Shown here: positions 24,706 through 34,503 of the stretch, piece by piece
Numbering within the stretch: position 1 is the stretch's first letter
Layout of the letters: the number at the start of each line of letters is the position of its first letter
Source: Psychrobacillus lasiicapitis
GTDB lineage: Bacteria > Bacillota > Bacilli > Bacillales_A > Planococcaceae
Length of the DNA: 64,000 bases
Reading direction: 5' to 3'
NCBI RefSeq assembly: GCF_006861795.1
Contig: NZ_VDGH01000007.1
Span: 224,375 to 288,374 of the forward strand
Position numbers and translations under genes: made by a program
The notes under the pieces: model-generated
Told to the model about the DNA's origin: nothing
The model's input: only the letters and a program-made list of their open reading frames with translations
The model's database searches: none

Positions 24706-25530
24706 ATGAAGTCAAGATATAGTATGTTGCAAAAAAAGAAAAGAAAATGGCCTTATATTGTTTCAGGATCTATTTTAGGCGTTTTAATAGTGGCAGTTGT
24801 CGGGTGGATTTGGTGGAATGACTGGGATATAGATAAAAGTATAGCTGCATTAGGAATTTCCCTTAAAACAGAGGAGTCTGTTCCTGTAGAAGAAAAACCT
24901 GTAGAAGAACCGGTAGAAGAAGAACCAGTGGTAGAAACCCCAACTGTTGTGGAACCTGAAGTTGATATGTCAGGAGCAAAAGGGTATGTGGGCAACGAAA
25001 CATTGCCGGCAGAACCAACTTATGTGGAAGGGATATTGATTGCAAGTAAAAAATATCCATTACCATCTACTTATGCACCAGGGGAAAGCAAGGAAGCAAG
25101 AGCAGCTTTTGAGGAAATGGCAGCAGAAGCAAAACTTTCTGGTTATGAACTGGTTGCATTTAGTACGTATCGTTCGTTTGAATATCAAACAACTTTATAT
25201 GAAAAGTATGTAAGTAACGATGGTCAAGAGGCAGCCGATCGCTATAGCGCTAGACCGGGATATTCTGAGCATCAAACAGGACTTGCTTTCGATATAGGAG
25301 AAAAGCATTTTGAACAACATTTTGCTAGAGAGAGCTTCGGAGAAACAGAAGCTGGCAAATGGGTGGCTGCCAACGCCTATAAATATGGTTTTATCATGCG
25401 CTATCCAAATGGAAAAGAAAAAATTACTGGTTATATGTACGAACCATGGCATTTCCGATATGTAGGTAAAGAGCTTGCCCCAAAGGTTTTTGAAGCAGGA
25501 ATAACGTTAGAAGAATATTTCAACTTATAA
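24706..25530 (+). CDS. M15B D-Ala-D-Ala / L,D-carboxypeptidase (VanY/LdcB type)
   Basis: 274 residues. An N-terminal signal-anchor helix (IVSGSILGVLIVAVVGWIWW) is followed by a Glu/Pro/Val-rich linker (residues ~60-90) and a C-terminal M15B peptidase domain. Zinc ligands and catalytic Glu are visible in SEHQTGLAFD and EPWHFRYVG, with upstream YRSFEYQ. Such enzymes trim the last D-Ala or the stem tetrapeptide of peptidoglycan outside the membrane. The Pro/Glu linker probably spans the wall. GAAGGAAG precedes the ATG. It is monocistronic and ends in a bidirectional terminator. Confidence 0.9.
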   Translation: MKSRYSMLQKKKRKWPYIVSGSILGVLIVAVVGWIWWNDWDIDKSIAALGISLKTEESVPVEEKPVEEPVEEEPVVETPTVVEPEVDMSGAKGYVGNETLPAEPTYVEGILIASKKYPLPSTYAPGESKEARAAFEEMAAEAKLSGYELVAFSTYRSFEYQTTLYEKYVSNDGQEAADRYSARPGYSEHQTGLAFDIGEKHFEQHFARESFGETEAGKWVAANAYKYGFIMRYPNGKEKITGYMYEPWHFRYVGKELAPKVFEAGITLEEYFNL

Positions 25531-25533
25531 ATG

Positions 25534-25568
25534 AAAAGAGGTTTCCGACTTTGGAAACCTCTTTTTTA
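25534..25568. terminator. Bidirectional terminator
   Basis: AAAAGAGGTTTCC/GGAAACCTCTTTT stem with T-runs both ways, between the carboxypeptidase and cls. Confidence 0.92.
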
Positions 25569-27020
25569 TAATATTGGAGATAGCAATCGAGCAAGTGATT
25601 CTTTAAACTTAATCATTTTAGTACGTTCCTCGTAAATCTCCCACGTCATCTCCGTTGATATTTTCATATCCTCTTCGAAAATTTCAGCTAGCTTATGAGA
25701 AGTTTCCCGATCATAAATAAATGCATTCACTTCAAAATTCAACTTAAAACTTCGAACGTCAATATTAGCTGTCCCTACAGTAGACGCTTCATCATCAATT
25801 ACAATCATTTTTGTATGCAAAAAGCCATTTTCGTAAATGTAAATTTTTGCTCCAGCTTTTATTAGTTCTCCAACATACGAGTAAGTAGCCCAATAAACAA
25901 AAATATGGTCTGGTTTGTTTGGAATCATGATCCGCACATCGATACCTGATAAGCAGGCAATACGTAATGTGTCCATAAAACTAGCATCCGGGATAAAGTA
26001 TGGAGTTTGGATATAAATATACCTTTTAGCCATCATGATTAACTTTAAGTATCCATTTTTAATTTGTTCCCATTCGGAATCCGGACCGCTCGAAACGATT
26101 TGCAAACCGACAGAACCTTTTAAAGGGATAGCCGGGAAAAAAATATCGGAGTACTCGATATCATGTTCAGCAGAAGCCTGGTTCCAATCCAGTATAAAAC
26201 GTGTTTGGAGCGGATGGACGGAGCTCCCCTCAATGCGTAAATGTGTATCTCGCCAATATCCAAACTTTTTGTTTAATCCTAAATACTCATCCCCCACATT
26301 AAATCCACCTATATAGCCAATACGGCCATCAATCACGACAATTTTTCGGTGATTTCGATAATTCATCCGAGGATTAATGAGAGGTAAAATGGCAGGAAAG
26401 AAAGCTTCCACCCTTCCACCCAATTCAATTAGTTCTTTAAAATGTCTTTTCCTTAAGGAACGGGATCCTGTATCATCGTATAATATTCGAACCTTTACCC
26501 CTTGTTTTGCTTTTGCTAAAAGCATTTGGTAAATCTTCTGCCCGAGGTTGTCTAAACGAAAGATATAATACTGAATATGAATATGATCTTTCGCATTTTC
26601 TAAATCATGTAAGAGGGCATCGAATTTTTTACGACCATCCGTGAAGATTTCTACATCGTTGTCTTGTGTTAAGACTGCGTGGTTATTGTGCAAATGCATA
26701 ATAATAAGCTCTTTATAGTGACTAGCATCATCTAGGCGGAAATCGAATGAGTCATCCTCTATTGCTTCCATTTGGAATTCGATCAGCTTATCAATTCCGA
26801 TTTTGTTTTTTCCTTCCCATCGAAACAAATGCTTTTTACGTAACTTTCTTCCAAATAACAAATATATACCAAATCCTACGATAGGGATAAAAAACAGAAT
26901 CATAATCCAAGCCCATGTGGAAGAAGCGTCCCGCCTTTCCAAAAATATTAATGCAATAGCAAGGAAAATATTTAAAATAAGAATGCCAGAAACGAGTAGG
27001 CTATAAACGCTTGCTGCCAT
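25566..27020 (-). CDS. cls: Cardiolipin synthase
   Basis: 484 residues. It joins two phosphatidylglycerol molecules to give cardiolipin and glycerol. Two N-terminal membrane helices are followed by two phospholipase-D motifs, NHRKIVVIDGRIGYIGGFN and HTKMIVIDDEASTVGTAN, each with the H-K-D catalytic set. The start at ATG 27020 follows AGGGGGTG; the frame extends upstream without support. B. subtilis has several paralogues (ClsA, YwjE, YwiE); length and N-terminal helices fit ClsA. It is monocistronic and convergent with the carboxypeptidase. Confidence 0.95.
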   Translation of the reverse strand: MAASVYSLLVSGILILNIFLAIALIFLERRDASSTWAWIMILFFIPIVGFGIYLLFGRKLRKKHLFRWEGKNKIGIDKLIEFQMEAIEDDSFDFRLDDASHYKELIIMHLHNNHAVLTQDNDVEIFTDGRKKFDALLHDLENAKDHIHIQYYIFRLDNLGQKIYQMLLAKAKQGVKVRILYDDTGSRSLRKRHFKELIELGGRVEAFFPAILPLINPRMNYRNHRKIVVIDGRIGYIGGFNVGDEYLGLNKKFGYWRDTHLRIEGSSVHPLQTRFILDWNQASAEHDIEYSDIFFPAIPLKGSVGLQIVSSGPDSEWEQIKNGYLKLIMMAKRYIYIQTPYFIPDASFMDTLRIACLSGIDVRIMIPNKPDHIFVYWATYSYVGELIKAGAKIYIYENGFLHTKMIVIDDEASTVGTANIDVRSFKLNFEVNAFIYDRETSHKLAEIFEEDMKISTEMTWEIYEERTKMIKFKESLARLLSPIL

Positions 27021-27252
27021 AGTAACACCCCCTAAAGTGAAGTTTATCTTCAGTATAGCCGATTTAACGAAAAGAAAGAAGAAAAGCAAATATCTACTAC
27101 AATTTGGCGTAATCGCGACATCTATTGAATTGCACCAGATGCTTAGAAAAATAATACCCTTACCGCTGGATATATTAAACTACATCTACCTTCCTTTTGA
27201 AGGGAATAGGAAGTTTGTATTCCTTAAATGTTCAATTTAGTTAAAAACCCAC

Positions 27253-27281
27253 TTGACCAATAGGAATAAAAGAATTATTAT
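27253..27281 (+). promoter_or_regulatory. tcyP promoter with possible CymR site
   Basis: TTGACC and TATTAT with a 17-bp spacer, 31 bp before the start. The spacer contains ATAGGAATA, reminiscent of the GGAAT half of known CymR sites that control tcyP in B. subtilis; the CymR part is inference. Confidence 0.65.
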
Positions 27282-27312
27282 ATGTTAAGAGTTAAATAGG
27301 GAGGTATTTGAG

Positions 27313-28704
27313 GTGGATTTATTATTCATTATTCTTAACGTGATAGCCTTATTGGTTTTCGTTGGAATATTAATCATAATGCAAAAGAAACATGTTTCAT
27401 TTTCGAAAAGAGTATTTACAGCGTTAGGACTAGGGATTGCTTTAGGCTTAGCACTTAACTTTATTTACGGAGCAACTTCAGAGGTATTAGCCGACTCTGT
27501 ACTATGGTATAACCTAATTGGAACAGGTTATGTGAAGCTTCTTCAAATGATTGTAATGCCATTAGTATTTATCTCAATTTTGGGGGCATTCACGAAAATT
27601 ACTATTGGTAAAAACTTCGGGAAAATGGCGGCAATCATTTTAAGCATTTTAATCGGTACGACAGCAATAGCTGCACTTGTAGGGATAGGCTCAGCGGCGA
27701 TATTTGATTTGAATGCAGATCAAATTGTACAAGGAGATGCAGAATCAGCTCGTGCAGAATATTATGAAGGCCGCTCGGCGGAAGTAGCAGATAAAACGCT
27801 TCCTGATCAAATCATTGAATTGCTTCCTGCAAATCCATTTTTAGATTTCACAGGAGCACGTTCTACATCTACTATCGCGGTAGTTATTTTTGCGGCATTT
27901 TTAGGATTCGCCTATTTAGGGGTTTCGCGTAGAGATAAAGATAATGCAACCATTATTAAAAAGGGTATTGATGCAGTTTATGCACTTGTCATGAGTGTAG
28001 TGAAAATTGTATTACGTTTAACGCCATACGGAATTTTAGCAATTATGGCAAGAACAGTAGCAACCTCTGATTTTGGGGCAATATTCAACTTAGGTAAGTT
28101 TGTAGTAGCTTCTTACGTAGCACTTGCAGTAGTGTTTGGCATGCACTTGCTAATTATTTTGTTATCTGGACTAAATCCAATAACTTATTTGAAAAAAGCA
28201 GCAGAGCCATTACTTTTTGCATTTACATCACGTTCAAGCGCAGGGACATTACCTATTAATATTAATACACAAACAAACAAATTAGGTGTATCAGAAGGAG
28301 TAGCTAACTTCTCAGGATCATTTGGTTTGTCTATAGGACAAAACGGATGTGCTGGTATATATCCAGCAATGCTTGCATTTATGATTACACCATCACAAGG
28401 GATTAATCCATTAGATCCGATGTTCATCTTAACGGTGGTAGCAGTTGTTGCGATCAGTTCATTTGGGGTTGCAGGTGTAGGGGGCGGAGCAACATTTGCC
28501 GCAATTCTAGTACTATCTGCTTTAAATTTACCAGTTGCTTTAGCTGGTTTACTCGTTTCAGTAGAACCATTAATCGATATGGGTCGTACAGCAGTAAACG
28601 TAAGTGGTTCGATGACAGCAGGAGTTACTACAGCAAAAATTACCGGTGAGTTAGATAAAGACGTATATAACGCACCGTTAGAAACACAATCAGTAGAAGC
28701 TTAA
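27313..28704 (+). CDS. tcyP: L-cystine sodium symporter TcyP
   Basis: 463 residues, the same length as B. subtilis TcyP (YhcL), a dicarboxylate/amino-acid:cation symporter family carrier that imports L-cystine. Family signatures include LLQMIVMPLVFISIL, the serine-rich hairpin TSRSSAGTLPININ, and GQNGCAGIYPAMLA followed by the substrate-binding region ending NVSGSMTAGVTTAK. Start GTG follows GGGAGG. It is monocistronic with its own promoter and a strong terminator. Regulation by CymR and cysteine starvation is expected from B. subtilis but only partly visible here. Confidence 0.93.
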   Translation: MDLLFIILNVIALLVFVGILIIMQKKHVSFSKRVFTALGLGIALGLALNFIYGATSEVLADSVLWYNLIGTGYVKLLQMIVMPLVFISILGAFTKITIGKNFGKMAAIILSILIGTTAIAALVGIGSAAIFDLNADQIVQGDAESARAEYYEGRSAEVADKTLPDQIIELLPANPFLDFTGARSTSTIAVVIFAAFLGFAYLGVSRRDKDNATIIKKGIDAVYALVMSVVKIVLRLTPYGILAIMARTVATSDFGAIFNLGKFVVASYVALAVVFGMHLLIILLSGLNPITYLKKAAEPLLFAFTSRSSAGTLPININTQTNKLGVSEGVANFSGSFGLSIGQNGCAGIYPAMLAFMITPSQGINPLDPMFILTVVAVVAISSFGVAGVGGGATFAAILVLSALNLPVALAGLLVSVEPLIDMGRTAVNVSGSMTAGVTTAKITGELDKDVYNAPLETQSVEA

Positions 28705-28714
28705 TAGAAATATG

Positions 28715-28744
28715 AAAAGCCGTCCTTTCGAGGGCGGCTTTTCT
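28715..28744 (+). terminator. tcyP terminator
   Basis: AAAAGCCGYCCT-TTCG-AGGGCGGCTTTT hairpin with a UUCG tetraloop. Confidence 0.92.
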
Positions 28745-28836
28745 GTGTTTTATTGTGTATCTCTGGCATTCGAGAACGTTCTGCAACAATATGTCTAAGC
28801 TAGTACGTTAGATTTATCGGCACCTCATGTGCAGTA

Positions 28837-29423
28837 TAGGGGAAACTGCGTCGTAAAGAGATACGGCAAAGGCAATTGATTTCCGCTCCAGGCGGACGCT
28901 TACCGCGGGGCGGGCGGTGAGCCTTCTCGTCGCACGCTCCTGCGGGGTATCACCTGTCCCGCTGATCCCGCAGGTGTCGCCGCCTTGCGCTTACATCAAT
29001 AGAACTTGCTGACTAATCCATAATTAAATGCAAAAAAGCTCTTTAATTTATTTACCACTGTCAAGCTGTTTCTCATTTAAAATCATTTTATGTGCAGTAC
29101 AAATTATAGGGAAGGTTGCTATTAGCCATTCAAGCAATGGGTCCCAACAATTGCTAGATAGTATATCTTTTCAACTAATCAAAGGTTTTCACCCATAGAA
29201 AATGCAACATCGTACTAAATTTAGTGTCTCATTATGGAGTAAATAGCATACTCTATTGGATTGTAGTGAAGGGGTGGCGACTCCGACGGGAACAGTACGA
29301 GCTGAAAGCCCCGCAGGAGCGAGAGCTCCGAGGAGATTGAAGCCGTGCCCGCGGAAAGCGTCCACCCTGAAGCGGAAATCCAAGCGTCCACTTCATTCAA
29401 CTCACTACCGCACAGTATCCCTA
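28837..29423. repeat. TA-flanked composite repeat, copy 2 (587 bp)
   Basis: Same direction and structure as copy 1 at 17398. Left end is TAGGGGAAACTGCG, right end CAGTATCCCTA, with GC-rich inverted modules at about 28880-29000 and 29262-29390 and a nearly identical AT-rich centre. Copies 1 and 2 bracket 11 kb of accessory genes. Remaining intergenic DNA up to 29565 holds only the promoter region of the ABC operon (TGCTATAAT, an extended -10, at 29524-29532). Confidence 0.85.
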
Positions 29424-29565
29424 AACTGCAAGTCACCTACATTTTTGTCCAGCCCTTCCTAAATAATTTCCTTACACTTTACATAGATTTAACATACGGA
29501 TTTTCAATATTAGGAAAATAGTTTGCTATAATTTAACTAAATATGCATAACAAGGAGTTGGATAA

Positions 29566-30495
29566 ATGCTACAAGCGATTGATCTTCACAAGAAATTCAA
29601 AACAAAAGAAGCGGTTCGTAAAGTTAATATGCAACTGGAGGCAGGAGAATCTGTTGGGCTACTCGGTCCAAATGGTGCTGGTAAATCTACAACTATTTCC
29701 ATGCTTTCTTCTTTAATTATGCCGACAAATGGAGAGGTGTTATGGAATAACGTATCCGTTAATAAAAACCCAGAGGCTCTCCGTAAAGCGCTCGGTGTCG
29801 TACCACAAGAAATAGCATTGTATCCAGAGCTCTCTGCAAAAGAAAACTTACACTTTTTTGGACGTATTTATGGATTGAAAGGACAATTGCTCGTAGAACG
29901 CACGGAAGAAATTTTACAGAAAATCGGTTTGACTGACCGCAAGAACGATATAGTGAAAACCTTTTCTGGGGGTATGAAGCGTCGTTTAAATATTGGAGCA
30001 GCTCTTTTACATAATCCATCTATATTAATTATGGACGAACCGACAGTTGGGATTGACCCCCAATCAAGAGCGTATATTTTAGATACTGTCAAGCAGCTCG
30101 TTGAAGAAGGCATGACATTACTTTATACAAGCCACTATATGGAAGAAGTGGAGCTTCTCTGTGACAAGATTTATATTATGGACCAAGGTGAAATTATAGC
30201 GTATGGAACAAAAGAAACATTAAAATCGCTTGTATCGGACAATCAAACTATCGAATTAAAAGCGCATATTCTATCACAGAAATTCGAGGAGGCGCTAAAA
30301 AAGTATTTTCCAACTGCTAATATTCGCAAAGAAGATGAAATACTTTTGATTACAATGCCTCAAAACGAAGAGCCACTGGCGACTATATTTGCAATTGCTG
30401 CAAAAAATGCAGTGACTATTACTTCTGCGATTGTGAAAGTTCCTTCCCTGGAAGATGTATTTTTACATTTGACAGGCAGAGCATTGAGAGATTAG
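29566..30495 (+). CDS. ABC transporter ATP-binding protein (LnrL/DrrA type)
   Basis: 309 residues: a single nucleotide-binding domain with Walker A GPNGAGKST, signature FSGGMKRRLNIG, Walker B ILIMDEPTVGID and H-loop LLYTSHYMEEVE, followed by a ~90-residue C-terminal domain of the DrrA/LnrL kind. It powers an ABC-2 exporter formed by the next two genes, matching the LnrLMN (YfiLMN) linearmycin-resistance layout in B. subtilis. No LnrJK-like two-component system is adjacent. An extended -10 lies about 35 bp upstream and AAGGAG precedes the ATG. Confidence 0.92.
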   Translation: MLQAIDLHKKFKTKEAVRKVNMQLEAGESVGLLGPNGAGKSTTISMLSSLIMPTNGEVLWNNVSVNKNPEALRKALGVVPQEIALYPELSAKENLHFFGRIYGLKGQLLVERTEEILQKIGLTDRKNDIVKTFSGGMKRRLNIGAALLHNPSILIMDEPTVGIDPQSRAYILDTVKQLVEEGMTLLYTSHYMEEVELLCDKIYIMDQGEIIAYGTKETLKSLVSDNQTIELKAHILSQKFEEALKKYFPTANIRKEDEILLITMPQNEEPLATIFAIAAKNAVTITSAIVKVPSLEDVFLHLTGRALRD

Positions 30496-30510
30496 GGGGG
30501 AGAATCTGAG

Positions 30511-31785
30511 ATGCTATTTAGTTTAATTGGAAAACAGATGAAAATGTTGCTGCGTAACAAACAGCCGCTTATTATTTTGCTAGTGATGCCTGTTGTGCTC
30601 ATTACCATCCTTTCTACTGCTCTTGCTAGTGTGATGAATAGTGAGGAAGAAGCAGCTATTCAGGCTAAATTTGTCCTAATAGATGAGTCGAGCTGGGAGC
30701 AGGAAGAGGCTTCTATTAAAAGGTTTTTGGAAGAAGAGGGAGTTAGCGGACCTGCTCTGGAGGCCTTACTTCAAGTTTTCAAGGGCAACGATCCTATTCA
30801 CATTTTAGAAGAATCTATTTTTGGCTCGGAAGATATTAGTAAATATATTTCAAAGGAAAATAGGCAATTTGCTGAACTCGATATTCTTAGAAAAGACAAA
30901 GAAATCGATGGCATCTTATTAATTCCTGCAGACTTTCGCTTTAATTACATAAAATCAGCTTATTTTGATGAACAGGAAACACCTGATATGGATTTGTTTT
31001 TAAGCCAAGAAAATGGAATACGCGCTTCGATTATCCAATCGGTGCTAGATGAGTGGCAAACTGGTTTTACTAAATCGCTTGCTTTAACGAAAGTAGGAAT
31101 TTCAGCTGACGAAGTAATGCTGAATGGGCAAGCGGTTGAAAGAATAGAACAGTCGTTACAAGGAAGTGAGCGAAAAATTCCTGCTTCGATTTATTACACA
31201 GTTGGAATGCTTGTGATGTTTGCTCTTTATATACCGACATTTTTGGCTGGTTTCGCTTTGCAAGAAGTACAGTGGAAAGTATACGATCGAATCCTCTTAG
31301 CAGGTGTACCCGCCACACTATATGCTTTTTCTATTTTTATAACGGGAATGATTATTGCACTGATGCAGCAAGTCATCATCCTACTTTACGGTAAATTTGT
31401 GTTAGGGATTGACTGGATTGGTTTAGAGGGAATGGCTTTAATCGCGTTAAGCTATAGTTTATTTATCGGAGGGCTTTCTGCATTACTTACAACCTTACAA
31501 CTACGAACGAAGTCAGAGGGAGTTGCTAATATATTCAGTGGTTTAGTAGTTTCCATATTCGCTTTTTTAGGAGGTTCGTTTTTTAACATAGGGGACGTCT
31601 CTAGTCTCCTTGCAAATATAGGGAGTTTTACCCCTAATGGAGCAACAATGAGCGCTATTTTAGCAATTCAAAAAGGACAATTATTAGAAGTCATTTGGTT
31701 TTATATGTTCACTTTGTATGGATGGTTTGTTATTTGTATATTGCTATCCATTGTTTTATTTCCAAAAAGAGGGGTGACATCGTGA
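30511..31785 (+). CDS. ABC-2 type permease (LnrM-like)
   Basis: 424 residues: one N-terminal helix (QPLIILLVMPVVLITILST), a ~180-residue external domain, and five C-terminal helices typical of ABC-2 exporters. It lies 15 bp after the ATPase gene and overlaps the next permease by 4 bp (GTGA). Together the two permeases should form a heterodimeric channel, as in LnrMN. The substrate is probably hydrophobic (antibiotic, lipid or a product of the downstream enzyme); this is inference from context. Confidence 0.88.
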   Translation: MLFSLIGKQMKMLLRNKQPLIILLVMPVVLITILSTALASVMNSEEEAAIQAKFVLIDESSWEQEEASIKRFLEEEGVSGPALEALLQVFKGNDPIHILEESIFGSEDISKYISKENRQFAELDILRKDKEIDGILLIPADFRFNYIKSAYFDEQETPDMDLFLSQENGIRASIIQSVLDEWQTGFTKSLALTKVGISADEVMLNGQAVERIEQSLQGSERKIPASIYYTVGMLVMFALYIPTFLAGFALQEVQWKVYDRILLAGVPATLYAFSIFITGMIIALMQQVIILLYGKFVLGIDWIGLEGMALIALSYSLFIGGLSALLTTLQLRTKSEGVANIFSGLVVSIFAFLGGSFFNIGDVSSLLANIGSFTPNGATMSAILAIQKGQLLEVIWFYMFTLYGWFVICILLSIVLFPKRGVTS

Positions 31786-32891
31786 AAGGAATATGGCTCG
31801 CAAGACTGCAAAACTTGAAACGAAAACCTCTCGTTCTTATTTCAATGACGGTTATGACTATTATTTTTGCGTATATATTAAGCGGTGGCGTCGGTAGTAG
31901 TATAACTTTATTAGTTGCGACGGATGACACGGACATGAGTAATAAGGTTTTGGAAAGGCTACAACATGAGGATGATTATTCTATAACCGTTTTATCAGAA
32001 GCAGAATTGCAAGAAGTGATGAAGGAAAAGAGGGACAAAATCGGCTTACAGCTTCAGGAAAAAACGTATTCTGTTTTAGTAGATATCGAATCAGACGTCG
32101 TAAGAATGCTTTCTCTTGAAGTAGTAACTATCTATAACGAGCTTGCCTTTCAAGAACAGATAATTACCAATGCTGGAGAGAGTAAGTGGGAAGAAGTAGA
32201 GGAAAGCATGGCGGAAGAACCATCATTTCTATTGAAAAAGTCTTCCATGGATGAGTCCCAAGTATTTAGATATGACGGGGCCCTTCAAAGTCTTTTTGGG
32301 TTCATGCTCTATTTTGTCTTTTATACAATTTCGATCAACGTCCAGTTTATATTAGAGGATAAACGAACAGGAATATGGAATCGTTTGAAGCTTGCATCTA
32401 TAAGTAGATTTCAATTGTATTTCGGTCATTTATCATTTAGTTATCTTATTGGACTTATACAAATGCTGTTAGTCATTTTCTTGTTTCGCTTCATCATTGG
32501 TACAAATATGTACGGTGGGTTCTGGAAAGTGGTCGTTATTTCTAGTGTGTATGTATTACTCGTCATGGCGTTTTCATTGTTTATTATCTCACTTGTGAAA
32601 ACCGTTAGTCAGAGCAGCGTTATTATTTCTTTACTTGCTGTGGCCTTTGCAATGATTGGTGGGGCATACTGGCCGCTAGAAATCGTTCAATCAGAAGGAC
32701 TGCTTGCGTTGAAGTGGATATCTCCTATTTATTACGGAATGGAAGCTTTAAAAAGAGTTACCATTTATGGGGAAACTTTAGGTGGAGTCTTTTCGTATAT
32801 ATGTATGATGATACTTTTAGCTATATTGCTAATCGTGATTGGTATTACTTTACTAGAAAAAAGGACAGAACGATACCATTCTAGTGAATAG
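31782..32891 (+). CDS. ABC-2 type permease (LnrN-like)
   Basis: 369 residues with one N-terminal helix (LVLISMTVMTIIFAYILSGG), an external domain of ~170 residues and five C-terminal helices ending in a basic tail. GTG 31782 overlaps the stop of the preceding permease, and GAGGGGTG precedes it. Second membrane half of the exporter. It ends 15 bp before the acyltransferase-aminotransferase fusion gene, so all four genes are likely one transcript. Confidence 0.87.
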   Translation: MKGIWLARLQNLKRKPLVLISMTVMTIIFAYILSGGVGSSITLLVATDDTDMSNKVLERLQHEDDYSITVLSEAELQEVMKEKRDKIGLQLQEKTYSVLVDIESDVVRMLSLEVVTIYNELAFQEQIITNAGESKWEEVEESMAEEPSFLLKKSSMDESQVFRYDGALQSLFGFMLYFVFYTISINVQFILEDKRTGIWNRLKLASISRFQLYFGHLSFSYLIGLIQMLLVIFLFRFIIGTNMYGGFWKVVVISSVYVLLVMAFSLFIISLVKTVSQSSVIISLLAVAFAMIGGAYWPLEIVQSEGLLALKWISPIYYGMEALKRVTIYGETLGGVFSYICMMILLAILLIVIGITLLEKRTERYHSSE

Positions 32892-32906
32892 ATAGGGGTG
32901 TTTGGG

Positions 32907-34469
32907 ATGTACTGGTGTAAAATTGCAAGGACAGAAAAAGAATTTGAAGCGATTGCTAGACTAAATTATCAAACGTTTGTAGAAGAAATTCCACAGCATG
33001 AACCAGATCCAAGTGGAATGAGGATAGATCCATTTCATCATGAAAACGTGTATGTCATTGTGCTTAAGGATCAAGAGCTCGCAGGGATGGTTGCATTTCG
33101 TGCAGTCCGTCCTTTTTCCTTAGATTTAAAGCTTGGACCAGTAGAGGATTTGCTTCCAGAAGATGCGCTTAACGGACTGTTGTGTGAAGTGCGTCTAATG
33201 GCAGTCGATAAAGCTCATCGGAATGGACGAGTATTTTACTATTTAGCGCGTGCATTATCTGATTATGCGTATGAGAACGGATACGGGGCGGCTGTTATAT
33301 CTGGGACTATTCGTGAACAAAAGTTATATAATCAGCTAGGTTTTGAACCTTTTGCAGAAACAGTCGGGACAGGGGATGCCCTTTTCGTCCCAATGGTGCT
33401 GACAAGAGAGCGATTTGACCGTTCCGTTGCTGCTCGTTTTAAGCAAAAAAGATATTCGTTTTATCCAGGGCCTGTTCAACCAACGGAACTGATTCAACAG
33501 GCATTTTTAGAAAAACCGATATCCCATCGCTCGCATGCATTTGAAGTGATGCTTGAACGAGTAAAAAATGAACTTTTGAAGATGAGCGAGGCAAAGTATG
33601 TACATCTTTTAGCTGGAAGTGGGACACTTGCAAACGAAGCCATGATTGCCCAATTATATGTATTAGGAGAGAAGGGGCTAATACTTACAAATGGTGCATT
33701 TGGAGAACGCTTGGAAAAACAAGCCAGCCGATGGGGGCTTGCTTTTGAGGTACAAGCCTATGAGTGGGGAACATCATTTGATAGGATGGAAATTGAAAAA
33801 GAACTTGCAACTGGTAACTATAGCTGGTTATTAATGACGCATGGGGAAACTTCTACGGGAATGTTGAATGATATCGAAGCATTCGCTAATATATGTAAAA
33901 AGTATAATGTGCTGCTTTGTGCAGATTGTGTAAGTTCTTTTGGCGCGTTGCCATTTTCAATGGCTGGCGTGTATTTAGCTACTGGTGTCAGTGGAAAAGC
34001 TTTAGGAACAATGAGTGGTTTAGCATTCGTCTTTTCTAACTCGGAAATTGTGACGAGCGATAACATTCCGGCTTATTTAGATATTGGTCTAACAGCTAGT
34101 CAAACGACTCCCTTTACGATGTCCTCCCAGCTTGTACAAAGTTTGGAGAATGCCCTGAAAGCCTATGAAAAAGGTGTAAGATATACACTTTTACAAAATC
34201 GGATGAAGTTTATCGAGGAAGAAGTGAAGAAGCAGCAAATCCTATTATTAGCGAATGATCATTACCCAATGATTATTACTTGGCAGGAAAAAGTCTTTCC
34301 TCATTTAGCCGAGGATGCACGAATGTCGGGCTTCGATCTTCATTATAAAAGTGATTATTTAGTAGAACGAGGACTGCTACAGGTTTCATGTATTCAACCA
34401 GATTTTGAAGATGCTTGGTCGAAGTTTACAAATTGGCTGGATAATTATCGGGCATACCATACAAAGTAA
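32907..34469 (+). CDS. GNAT acyltransferase - class V aminotransferase fusion protein
   Basis: 520 residues in two parts. Residues 1-170 form a GNAT-like fold (LNYQTFVEEIPQHEPDPSG, CEVRLMAVDKAHRNGRVFYYL, YNQLGFEPF) that recalls N-acyl-amino-acid synthases of the FeeM type. Residues 180-520 are a class V PLP aminotransferase resembling alanine-glyoxylate/serine-pyruvate enzymes: FYPGPVQPTE start, cofactor Asp340 in LLCADCVSSFGALPF and Schiff-base Lys364 in VSGKALGTMSGLAFV. AGGGGTG precedes ATG 32907. Its place directly behind a LnrLMN-like exporter suggests that it makes or modifies a molecule the exporter moves, or a self-protection factor. The product is unknown. Confidence 0.85.
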   Translation: MYWCKIARTEKEFEAIARLNYQTFVEEIPQHEPDPSGMRIDPFHHENVYVIVLKDQELAGMVAFRAVRPFSLDLKLGPVEDLLPEDALNGLLCEVRLMAVDKAHRNGRVFYYLARALSDYAYENGYGAAVISGTIREQKLYNQLGFEPFAETVGTGDALFVPMVLTRERFDRSVAARFKQKRYSFYPGPVQPTELIQQAFLEKPISHRSHAFEVMLERVKNELLKMSEAKYVHLLAGSGTLANEAMIAQLYVLGEKGLILTNGAFGERLEKQASRWGLAFEVQAYEWGTSFDRMEIEKELATGNYSWLLMTHGETSTGMLNDIEAFANICKKYNVLLCADCVSSFGALPFSMAGVYLATGVSGKALGTMSGLAFVFSNSEIVTSDNIPAYLDIGLTASQTTPFTMSSQLVQSLENALKAYEKGVRYTLLQNRMKFIEEEVKKQQILLLANDHYPMIITWQEKVFPHLAEDARMSGFDLHYKSDYLVERGLLQVSCIQPDFEDAWSKFTNWLDNYRAYHTK

Positions 34470-34503
34470 ATGATGATTGAAAAAATAATAGATCGTCTTA
34501 AAT

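Noticed and set aside
27037..27240. 67-codon open frame between cls and tcyP
   Set aside because: No ribosome site, AT-rich sequence of no coding character, and it would occupy the promoter side of cls.
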